Part shown: piece after piece, positions 35,301 through 42,430 of the stretch
How the letters are laid out: each line of letters starts with the position of its first letter
Position numbering within the stretch: position 1 is the first letter of the stretch
From: DATFYM01 sp035315065
GTDB taxonomy: Bacteria; Acidobacteriota; Terriglobia; UBA7540
Direction: 5' to 3'
Length of the DNA stretch: 52,929 bases
NCBI GenBank assembly: GCA_035315065.1
Contig: DATFYM010000020.1
Span: 1 to 52,929, forward strand
Position numbers and translations under genes: made by a program
The notes under the pieces: generated by a model
Database searches by the model: none
Seen by the model: only the letters and a program-made list of their open reading frames with translations
Told to the model about the DNA's origin: nothing

Positions 35301-38300
35301 CGGCTTGTACACATTCTCGAACGTTCCCGTGGGCCGATTTACTGCCACAGCGACGGGGACTTTCAATTCACAGCCCGTTGAGGGAGAAGCGAGCGGCGAG
35401 GTCGATCAGGTTGGGCAGACGGTTACGGCGAACATTCAACTGCTCAACAACTCTATCAATCTGCCCACGAATCTCTATGACGCCAGCGACTTCACCTTTG
35501 ACATTCAGCAGAATGCCTCGATCCTCAGCGGGACCGATTACGTTTTCCGCGGCGACTTCAATCAGAATCAGGGTGCGTTCCTGCTCAACTTGGTATCCAG
35601 CGGCACGCCCACTGCGTTTACGGGCGCACCGGTCGGTACGCAAGAACTCAACGGACGCCAGATCGTGGTCAAGGAACAGGACCTGGATGGATTGAACGTC
35701 ACCCGAAAGGTTTATGTAGCGCAAGACGGCTACTTTGCCCGTTACCTGGAGATTTTGAATAATCCGACGGCGAATGACGTTACCGTGGACGTCAATGTGG
35801 TAGACAATATCTACTCCTATTACTTTCCAACTACCATCATTACGACCTCGCGGGGCGACAATGTGCTGAACGTAACCGACCCGACTAATCCCGATTATTG
35901 GGTGGTCATCGACGACAACGTCGACAACGATCCTTTCCTAGTCTACGGGCCCCCCGCCGTAGCCTTTGCCTTTGATGGCCCCAACGGAGCGCAGAGGGTG
36001 GGCGCGGCTACCTTTGAGCCGTCCACCGGTAACACGCAACAATTGTCTCTTACTTGGCAGAGTGTAAAGGTACCGGCGGGCCAGACCGTGGCGCTGATGC
36101 ACTTTGGCGTGCAGCAGGTGAGCCGTGCGGCGGCGGCGGCTTCGGCGGCGCGGCTGGTTCAGTTGCCGCCGGAAGCGCTGGCCGGTCTCACCGCTGCGGA
36201 ACTGAGTGAGATCCAGAATTTTGCCATACCGGCTGGCGGCGTCAGCGCTCTGGCTGCGCTCCCGGCCCTGAATGGCACGGTCAACGGGCAGACGCTAGCC
36301 GCTGACAACAGCACGGCTGTTCCCAACTCCCAGGTCAGATTTAAGAGCAACAACAACTTCTTCGGCAGGACCCAATTCGCGACCAGCGACGCCAACGGTA
36401 ATTTCAGCTTTGCTTCCACCTTCAACAACTACGGAGGTTCGGTTGCCATTCCGCTGGATGCCTTCACGCTATCGGCAACTGATTCTACGACGGGCGCGCA
36501 GTCTCCGCAGGCCACCGGGAGTTTTGCTCAGGGGCAGACGACCGCCACCCAGAACGTGATGTTCACCAACACCGGCTTGATCACGGGGACCGTGCAGCGG
36601 GATACGGGTGCGGCGGTGACCACGGGCGGGTACGTCCAATACGTTAGTAACAACGGTTACCACTACGTGTATCTTGCCAGCGATGGCACGTTTAAGATAC
36701 TCACCGCTCAACCTGGAGACTATGCTCTGACCGCTTACATCTACGAGTCCCAGTGTTGCTCCGATCTCACCGGCACAACCATCGCGCAGGTGACGGCGGG
36801 CCAAGCGGTGACGGCCAACATTACCATCCAACCCGCCGGTGCAATCAGCGGGACAGTCACGAACGGGGCTGGGAACCCCGCCGCCAACGTCTCGGTGTAC
36901 GCGCTGGTGTCAGGTTTCGAGCGTTATACCGTTACCGACGGCAACGGGAACTACGTCTTGACCGACGTTCCAGCAGGCACCGTCACGCTGCAAGCGATTG
37001 AGCCCAATTCGGGTATCGCCTCCACCCTTCAGGTGACGGTGGTGGCAGACCAAACGACGACTGGCCAAAACCTGATGTTGGTTGCCCTCGGCTCGGTGCA
37101 GGTGCAGGTGAATACCGCCAGCGGCACGCCGGTGTCGGGCTCTAGCGTAGACATTCAGTTCCCTGGGCAAGGGCAAGGTTACCGCTTTGCAGGGTCAACC
37201 GATTCCACCGGCAAGCTGACCATCGCCAATGTTCCAGCGGGGACCTCCAATCTCGAAGCCTATCTCCCCAACTCAAGCTTCTTCGCCACGGCCACGGCCA
37301 CCATCACCTCCAACGGCCAAACGGTGCCCGTAACGATTACTCTGCCTGCAATCGGGACGGTGAAGGGTACCGTTACGTTCGCGAGTGGGACCGCGGCTGC
37401 GAACACCCTGGTGAGAATCTGCGACAGTCACGGCTTCTATACCTATTACTATGACGATGCCTACTGCACGAACCAAACCCTGGGCTCTGCCAACACCGAT
37501 TCCAACGGGAACTACACCATTCCCAATATTCCCGCGGGGGCGATCACCGTCCGCGCATTCCATCCCACCAGCAGCTACACGTACACTGAGGTGGACAGCC
37601 CGGGCATCACCGCCGACGGGCAGGCGCTGACGGTTAACATCATCTTGCCTGCTATTGCCAGCGTGCACGTGGCTGTGGTGGATGGAAGTGGCAATCCGAT
37701 TGCAAATTCCCCGATCTACATACAGAACGGCTTCATCGGGCAGTTCCAGTTTGCGGGTGATACGGCGGCCGACGGCACCTTGACAATTCCGAATGTTCCG
37801 CAGGGGAGCTTCACGGTGCAGGCTTATAGTGCCAATACCGGCGCCGTAATCGGTAGCGCCACCGGAACAGTCATGGCTACCGATCAGGGTAAGACAATCG
37901 ACGTTACGATTATCACGTCTGTATCCTTACCAACTGACCTTTATGACGCCAGCGACTTCTTTTTCGATATCCAGCCCAACGCCTCGATCCTCAGCGGGAC
38001 CGATAACGTTTTCCGCGGCGACTTCAATCAAAATCAGGGTGCGTTCCTACTGAACCTCGTCTCCAGCGGCACGCCCACTGCGTTCACGGGCGCACCGGTC
38101 GGCACGCAGGAACTCAACGGACGCCAGATCGCAGTGCAAGAGCAGAACCTGGCTGGGTTGAACGTCACGCGGAAAGTCTACATACCGCAAGACGGGTACT
38201 TTGCCCGTTACCTGGAGATTTTGAATAATCCGACGGCGAATGACGTCACCGTGGACGTCAACGTGGTAGACAACATCTACTCCTATTACGTTCCAACTAC

Positions 38301-41300
38301 CATTATTACGACCTCGCGGGGCGACAATGTGCTGAACGTAACCGACCCGACTAACCCCGATTATTGGGTGGTGATCGACGACAACGTCGACAACGATCCT
38401 TTCCTAGTCTACGGGCCGCCCGCCGTGGCCTTTACCTTTGATGGCCCCAACGGAGCGCAGAGGGTGGGCGCGGCTAGCTTCGCGCCGTCCACGGGTAACG
38501 AGCAACAATTGTCTCTTACCTGGCAGAGTGTAAAGGTGCCGGCGGGCCAGACGGTGGCCCTGATGCACTTTGGCGTGCAGCAGGTGAGCCGTGCGGCGGC
38601 GGCGGCTTCGGCGGCGCGGCTGGTCCAGTTGCCGCCGGAAGCACTGGCTGGGTTGACGGCTGCGGAACTGAGTGAGATCCAGAATTTTGCCATCCCGGCT
38701 GGCGGCGTCAGCGCTCTCGGTCCGCTTCCCGCCCTCAATGGCACGGTCAACGGCCAGGTGCTGCTGGGAGACAACGTCACTCCCGATCCCAACGCTCAGG
38801 TCTCGTTTAAGAGCAACAACATTTACTTTGGTAGAACTCATAACTCCTACAGCGACAGTAATGGCAATTTCAATTTCGCCGCGTCCTTCAACAATGGCGG
38901 CTCGTCAGTCGCCATTCCGCTGGATGCCTTCACGTTAATTGCAACGGACACCAGCGGCGTTCAATCTTCGCCCACGACGGGTAATTTCGCGCCGGGCCAA
39001 ACGACCGCCACCCAGAACGTGGTATTCAGCGACACCGGTGTGGTCACGGGAACCGTGCAGCGGGATACGGGCGCGGCGGTGACCACGGGCGGGTACGTCC
39101 AATTCTTGGATAACAACGCTACCGCGCACGACGCATATCTTGCCGCCGACGGCACGTTTAAGATACTGACTGCGCCACCTGGAAGCCTTGCTCTGACGGC
39201 TTACATCTACGAGTCCCAGTGTTGCTCAGATCTCAGCGGCCAAACCATCGCGCAAGTGACGGCGGGCCAGACGGTGACGGCCAACATTACCATCCAACCC
39301 GCCGGTGCGATTAGCGGGACAGTCACAAACGGGGCTGGGAACCCCGCGGCTGGCGTCTATGTTCTGATCTATGTGCCAAGCCCCTATTTCTACCGTTACA
39401 CTTATACGGACAGCAACGGGAACTACGTCTTGACCGACGTTCCAGCAGGCACCGTCACCGTGCAAGCGATTGAGCCCAATTCGGGTATCGCCTCCACCCT
39501 TCAGGTGACGGTGGTGGCAGATCAAACGACGACCGGCCAGAACCTGATGTTGGTGGCCCTCGGCTCCGTGCAACTGCAGGTGAATACCACAAGCGGCACA
39601 CCGGTGTCAGGCTCTAGCGTGTACATTCAGGTCCCTGGGCCAGCGCAAGGTTACCGCTTCGCAGGGACGACCGATCCGACTGGCAAGCTGACTATCGCCA
39701 ATGTCCCAGCGGGGACCTCCAATCTGCAAGCCTATGTCCCCAACTCGAGCTTCTTCGCCACGGCCACGGTCACCATCACCTCCAACGGCCAAACGGTGCC
39801 CGTAACGATTACTTTGCCTGCGATAGCCAATGTGAAAGTGACCGTGGTGGATCCAAGCAGCAACCCGGTTCCCAATTCCACGATCTCTATTCAGAACAGC
39901 TACGTCGGGCAGTTCCAGTTTGCGGGTACGACGGCCGCCGACGGCACTTTGACGATTCCGAATGTGCCGCAAGGGAACTTCACGGTGCAAGCTGGTACTC
40001 CGAACAGCATGACAGTAATCGGTAGCGCCACCGGAACAGTCATGGCTACCGACCAGGGTAAGACCATTAACGTTACAATAACCACTACGGGCTTCATCGG
40101 GAATATTCAGGGCGTGGTCTACGCGGCCGATGGAGCCACACCGGTGCCGTATATCAACGTTCAGGTTTCGGACACAGCCACCAACAGCTTCTTGGCCAAT
40201 ACCGCTACCGATCAAAACGGCAACTACAGCTTTACTGACATCCAAGCCACCGGAGGCCAAGGTTTTACGGTGTATGCTACTTCGCCGAGCGGACAGACCA
40301 CCGGCAGCCAGACCGGGAACTTCACAACTTCCAACCAGACCTTGACGTTTAACTTCACCCTCCCCATTTCGGTCATCAACGGACAGGTAACCTACATCGA
40401 TGGCGTTACTCCCGTACCCTTCCCGAGCGTCTTTGTCACCGACAGCAATGGAAGCACATTCTTCACCCAGAGCAACGATCAAAACGGCAATTACGAGGTC
40501 TTCGAAGCCGCTGTGGGGAGCGTGACGGTGACCGCGCAGGACTCGAACACGGGCCTGACCGGCACGGCTGTAGGATCGGTCGCGGATATCACTATACCCG
40601 TGACGGTCAACGTTTCGCTCGGACCGTCCGGTACAGTAACGGGAACGGTGTCCAATGCGGCTGGCAATGTGGTAACGTCGGCTGAAATGTATCTGGTGAG
40701 CCCGAACAACTCCGGCTTCACAGTATTCACACAGCCCAACAGCTCGGGTGTCTACACCTACAACCATATCCCTGTGGGTCCATTCACCATTCAAGAGTAT
40801 GACTACAATACTGGCATTTTCACGTCAGTCTTTGACAGCACGTCGCTGGTGAATGACGGCGACACGGCTACCGACAATATTACCGAGCCGGCCATCGGAC
40901 GTGTGCAAGGCCAGGTCCTCGACCAGACCAACGCGCCGGTTTCCTCGGCCAACATCCTAATCCAGAACTTTGACAGCGTCGGGACGCTGGGCTTCTTCCA
41001 ACAAAGTACGAGTTCGGGCGTCAACGGAAACTTCCTGGCGGGGGGCATCCAAGCGGGCAATCTCAAGATCACAGCTCAAAGCGGAGCGACTGCCGGGGTG
41101 GCCACAGGGCAATTGACCTCCAGCGGCCCTCTCAACCTCAACGTTGGTCTGGGGAATGCCTTCCCGTTCGGCATCTACAATCTTGACGGCCAGGACGGAT
41201 TCCGCTACGACGTGAACTGCTACGGAGCGCTGAACTCCGGCGGAACCAGCGACGGGACGACGTTCACCAACGCCTACAACGGCGCCTACTATCAAGAGAT

Positions 41301-41892
41301 CGCAGGCCAGGCATTCTACTGCCAAGGCGCCGCGGGACTGCTCGCACAAAATGGACGTGAAATCGATATCGGTCCGCAAGGAGCAAATCAAGGCCGGTTC
41401 CTGGTGACGCGGAAGGTGTTTTCGCCAACGGCCGGCAGGTTCACACGTTATCTAGAAGAAGTGACTAACAATACCAACTTTGCTATCACCGTTCCCGTCC
41501 AGGTTTACAGTTACCTGGGCTCCGGGTCCAACACCAATATCGTTGGCGGACCGGCGAATACGAACAATACCTATGCGGTCACAGATTGCGGCCAGCCCAG
41601 CAATTGCGCATTCCCGGATCCATCTCTGGCCCATGTGTTCGCTGACGGTACTAACGTAGTGCCCAGTTCAACGTACTTCTATAGCGGAAGTCAGTATACC
41701 GAATACACCTGGACGGTAACCGTACCAGCCAACCAGACCGTGATCCTGATGCATTTCGCAGTGCAGGCGCCTGACGATGCAACGGCCACGAACGAAGCGC
41801 AGGCCTTGGTGGGCCTGACTGATCCGGATGCGCTTGACGGCATTAGCAGTGCGGAGAAAGCCGAGATTTTGAACTTCAGCGTTTCCCATTAA
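29395..41892 (+). CDS. Giant modular surface protein (about 4165 residues)
   Basis: No stop occurs over 12.5 kb. The GTG at 29395 is preferred: GGAGGG lies at 29385-29390, and the peptide then shows a basic n-region and signal (RRAGALGFIAVATWIGSLSR ending ADA). The frame to 29281 overlaps the preceding gene; ATG 29410 is an alternative. Parts in order: a Big_2-like domain (SNPSVATVDSNGTVTAVGSG), calcium-binding thrombospondin type 3 repeats at about residues 220-335 (DPDGDGLTN, DTDGDGVPDG), then some 35 carboxypeptidase-regulatory-like repeats (GTVTG..., DSNGNYTF..VP.G). Four copies of a longer unnamed module lie near 1031-1310, 2023-2290, 2845-3115 and at the C-terminus. Few cysteines, no membrane anchor, PEP-CTERM or LPXTG at the end. 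Likely a long fibre or stalk-like cell-surface or secreted protein. Confidence 0.85.
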   Translation: MAASQMTNRRIPRGLRRAGALGFIAVATWIGSLSRADAQLGSNCTASLLNRTVPVNADGSFAIGNVPANTQSLYRVRARCVNPDGSISQGQSGFLSLSANGSIAIGAIDFNNFTPPPLSLEVDVQEDVTTLTTAGQTVHLAVFATYPTPSPADVTQFDYGTLESVTAAGSGTMYISSNPSVATVDSNGTVTAVGSGNVTITATNEGVLAAIQFQVLLPVSSVGDGIPDTWKIANGFDPHDPSVAGQDPDGDGLTNLQEYQLGTDPHNPDTDGDGVPDGKEVQIGTNPLDPDTDHDGLTDGQELALGTNPLNPDTDGDGIPDGIEVKLGLNPLVPDPTTTVQGRVVDGNGNPVFGASTVVLTYFTGATDATGFFSIPFVPADLGNINVLAQTTNSGQILDGSSGSKAVVPKGVTDVGTIQISVDAGAVSGVVTDLKGNPVTGAQVTVSEGPNVRSATTDFTGHYLINNMVAGNIVVFAIDPKTDLQGQAKGVLSVNQSVAINVMLGPSGTINGVVMKADAVTPVGPGVTVSISGPEFATTGTDPVGRYAFNLVPIGTFTIDATDSSGNHGRTTGNLSETGQTVGADVAFLGRGMVHGVVADSSGNPVANALVMLASSSVFGGSFTATSDSFGNYAFNGVFVGPFRVTAQDAIGRRGGSATGTVNTDGQTVTANITLGPAGSIAGVVYRSDGVTPVPGAQVSLSTYGLTATADSGGNYSFSLLPVGIYNVAAVDASTGDRGAASGSISSQGQVVTVNISLNGTGQVVVTVDDGAGNTVSGAQVTVTSKTSFGGTLTGATQANGTVTFAHVLAGAFSVSAVNPSTQLAGSATGSVTANGSTSVTVQLQASGSIVGTVFAPDGATPVPGITLQLSGQVNHQTTSGAGGTYQFNVVPTGTYTLTAVDALGNQRASASVTLTTQGQQVTQNLTLIGVGTVSGQVTNPDTTVATDVSVTVKSQAPGYGQTFSAQTDVNGNYSIGQVPVGNFTVSAYTQNATQILAGAGSGQIGTNGQTVTVNIQLSATNLPVTLTSGALLYDANNFPWDIFGNGTVGKGFEYTFSGDFSQNIGAMNLDIVSNGGDNFFTGQATGTTTQSGQEIDVQQQGIAGLNVTRKIFVPNSGYFVRYLDEITNPTSSPITVNVKLLTNIRPTNSGFPGVLATSSGDSAPSNGDDWLTVGDNLDEDPFLFFQRTNFVIPELAFVFEGPGAAEAPSAASFNLLPATIVTKIFAGGSSDIGQVEYEWDSVTIPANGTVAYLNFVAQQTSRAGALASAQRLVQLPPEALVGLGTDEIGEIQNFAVPAGGSTVAALPLLAANVFGQVQASDATTPIPGAPVTFQSTLPYYGRTYSTTSDSNGNFTFSGNFGNSGNNVAIPSALFNLQATAPQSQVQSPLTQGTFDPATPSLATQNIVFLDTGIVSGTVTRQEGEVVSQGQVTMSGTNLLIPITTSIAGDGSYSFLAIPPGTYTLVASLPNPLGTGLTASISTLVVESQRSTANIVIPATGAVAGMVTRSDGTTAVNVPVNLTATGFSRSINTDTGGRFSFTDVPTSTFTVATFDQLTNTAASAQVTVTADQTTTQNLTLVVGGTVTGTVTENGNPVSGAQVTVIANNGNFNATTGANGVYTVNQVTPGNVTVQAVDPVTQFHGQASGGLGLSGQTLTLNVQLTASGTVTGTIYHADGVTPVPGATVLLCQYYYYSCYYGSTFNTTADLNGHYTFNGVPLITFTIDVTDPATGDRGRTTNQVSVNGEVRTVNVTLNGLGTVVVTVQDASNNLIPNAQVTLYSQTQFGGSQSGTTQANGSVTFKNVLAGSFSVQATSSTTLLGGSTTGSVSIGGTANVTVQLQPAGTILGLVLAPDGKTAVPNITVKLSGPVSRQTTSAGDGSYTFTAAPLGAYTLQAFDNNNQLRAQISGVTLTSNGQIATENLVEVGQGTVTGTVTNPDSSIAANVSVSLSSANSEVGGSFTTTTDPNGLYTFSNVPVGRFTATATGTFNSQPVEGEASGEVDQVGQTVTANIQLLNNSINLPTNLYDASDFTFDIQQNASILSGTDYVFRGDFNQNQGAFLLNLVSSGTPTAFTGAPVGTQELNGRQIVVKEQDLDGLNVTRKVYVAQDGYFARYLEILNNPTANDVTVDVNVVDNIYSYYFPTTIITTSRGDNVLNVTDPTNPDYWVVIDDNVDNDPFLVYGPPAVAFAFDGPNGAQRVGAATFEPSTGNTQQLSLTWQSVKVPAGQTVALMHFGVQQVSRAAAAASAARLVQLPPEALAGLTAAELSEIQNFAIPAGGVSALAALPALNGTVNGQTLAADNSTAVPNSQVRFKSNNNFFGRTQFATSDANGNFSFASTFNNYGGSVAIPLDAFTLSATDSTTGAQSPQATGSFAQGQTTATQNVMFTNTGLITGTVQRDTGAAVTTGGYVQYVSNNGYHYVYLASDGTFKILTAQPGDYALTAYIYESQCCSDLTGTTIAQVTAGQAVTANITIQPAGAISGTVTNGAGNPAANVSVYALVSGFERYTVTDGNGNYVLTDVPAGTVTLQAIEPNSGIASTLQVTVVADQTTTGQNLMLVALGSVQVQVNTASGTPVSGSSVDIQFPGQGQGYRFAGSTDSTGKLTIANVPAGTSNLEAYLPNSSFFATATATITSNGQTVPVTITLPAIGTVKGTVTFASGTAAANTLVRICDSHGFYTYYYDDAYCTNQTLGSANTDSNGNYTIPNIPAGAITVRAFHPTSSYTYTEVDSPGITADGQALTVNIILPAIASVHVAVVDGSGNPIANSPIYIQNGFIGQFQFAGDTAADGTLTIPNVPQGSFTVQAYSANTGAVIGSATGTVMATDQGKTIDVTIITSVSLPTDLYDASDFFFDIQPNASILSGTDNVFRGDFNQNQGAFLLNLVSSGTPTAFTGAPVGTQELNGRQIAVQEQNLAGLNVTRKVYIPQDGYFARYLEILNNPTANDVTVDVNVVDNIYSYYVPTTIITTSRGDNVLNVTDPTNPDYWVVIDDNVDNDPFLVYGPPAVAFTFDGPNGAQRVGAASFAPSTGNEQQLSLTWQSVKVPAGQTVALMHFGVQQVSRAAAAASAARLVQLPPEALAGLTAAELSEIQNFAIPAGGVSALGPLPALNGTVNGQVLLGDNVTPDPNAQVSFKSNNIYFGRTHNSYSDSNGNFNFAASFNNGGSSVAIPLDAFTLIATDTSGVQSSPTTGNFAPGQTTATQNVVFSDTGVVTGTVQRDTGAAVTTGGYVQFLDNNATAHDAYLAADGTFKILTAPPGSLALTAYIYESQCCSDLSGQTIAQVTAGQTVTANITIQPAGAISGTVTNGAGNPAAGVYVLIYVPSPYFYRYTYTDSNGNYVLTDVPAGTVTVQAIEPNSGIASTLQVTVVADQTTTGQNLMLVALGSVQLQVNTTSGTPVSGSSVYIQVPGPAQGYRFAGTTDPTGKLTIANVPAGTSNLQAYVPNSSFFATATVTITSNGQTVPVTITLPAIANVKVTVVDPSSNPVPNSTISIQNSYVGQFQFAGTTAADGTLTIPNVPQGNFTVQAGTPNSMTVIGSATGTVMATDQGKTINVTITTTGFIGNIQGVVYAADGATPVPYINVQVSDTATNSFLANTATDQNGNYSFTDIQATGGQGFTVYATSPSGQTTGSQTGNFTTSNQTLTFNFTLPISVINGQVTYIDGVTPVPFPSVFVTDSNGSTFFTQSNDQNGNYEVFEAAVGSVTVTAQDSNTGLTGTAVGSVADITIPVTVNVSLGPSGTVTGTVSNAAGNVVTSAEMYLVSPNNSGFTVFTQPNSSGVYTYNHIPVGPFTIQEYDYNTGIFTSVFDSTSLVNDGDTATDNITEPAIGRVQGQVLDQTNAPVSSANILIQNFDSVGTLGFFQQSTSSGVNGNFLAGGIQAGNLKITAQSGATAGVATGQLTSSGPLNLNVGLGNAFPFGIYNLDGQDGFRYDVNCYGALNSGGTSDGTTFTNAYNGAYYQEIAGQAFYCQGAAGLLAQNGREIDIGPQGANQGRFLVTRKVFSPTAGRFTRYLEEVTNNTNFAITVPVQVYSYLGSGSNTNIVGGPANTNNTYAVTDCGQPSNCAFPDPSLAHVFADGTNVVPSSTYFYSGSQYTEYTWTVTVPANQTVILMHFAVQAPDDATATNEAQALVGLTDPDALDGISSAEKAEILNFSVSH
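35455..40090 (+). repeat. Large internal tandem duplication in the giant gene
   Basis: Block 1 (about 35,455-37,920) and block 2 (about 37,921-40,090) encode nearly the same series of domains, from LYDASDF to the QFQFAG...TAADGTLTIPNVPQG repeat. Long stretches are almost identical at DNA level, for example the region encoding NPTANDVTVDVNVVDNIY and the LVQLPPEALAGLTAAELSEI segment. Block 1 holds one extra repeat (about 37,360-37,655, with CDSHGFYTYYYDDAYC) that block 2 lacks. This is a tandem duplication followed by module loss or gain. Confidence 0.8.
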
Positions 41893-41923
41893 GAATTCGA
41901 CGGGGCCTTTGAAGGGTGAGATC

Positions 41924-42430
41924 ATGAAACTAGTCTCTCGAGTCCTGTTGCTCACTGTAGTCGGGTCGCTGGGCTTGCCAGGGATCGCTCAGCAGCAGCC
42001 CGGGCACAGCGTGCCCACGCCTATGCCCGAGTTTCAGCTCCTGGGTTTGGACGGGAGCACCGTCGACAGCCAGAAACTCCCGGCTCTCAAGAAATGGCTG
42101 TTGATTTACGTAAGGCCTAACTGCCCTTCTTGCGATAAGGTCTTGAAGTTGGTACAACAGGACCAGTATCCTGGTTTGCCCTCCATGATGACGGTTGTGG
42201 TGGGTGGCGTCACTCCCGACAAGGTCCAAAACATGATGAAGGGTTACCCCAATCTTGCGGGCGCGTCCTGGTATGCCGATCCTCAGAAGGCCGCCTCCGA
42301 GGCATTGAAGCTCTCGGGCACCCCAGTAATCATCGGGGTCCGGGGAAGCACCTTGGCCTGGCACATGATGGGGATGATCTTTCCCGATCCTCAAAAGATG
42401 ACTTCCCTTCTTATCTCGTGGTGCAAGTGA
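41924..42430 (+). CDS. Secreted thioredoxin-like protein (TlpA type)
   Basis: 168 residues from the ATG at 41924, which follows GAAGGGTGAG; five extra codons from 41909 are unlikely. It has a signal peptide (VSRVLLLTVVGSLGLPGIAQ) and a thioredoxin-like body: MPEFQLLGLDGSTVDSQKL, LLIYVRPNCPSC with the redox pair Cys67-Cys70, and a cis-Pro-type SGTPVIIGV. TlpA/ResA-like proteins reduce or shuffle disulfides outside the cytoplasm. Its stop overlaps the next gene's start (GTGA), so the two are translationally coupled. Confidence 0.8.
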   Translation: MKLVSRVLLLTVVGSLGLPGIAQQQPGHSVPTPMPEFQLLGLDGSTVDSQKLPALKKWLLIYVRPNCPSCDKVLKLVQQDQYPGLPSMMTVVVGGVTPDKVQNMMKGYPNLAGASWYADPQKAASEALKLSGTPVIIGVRGSTLAWHMMGMIFPDPQKMTSLLISWCK

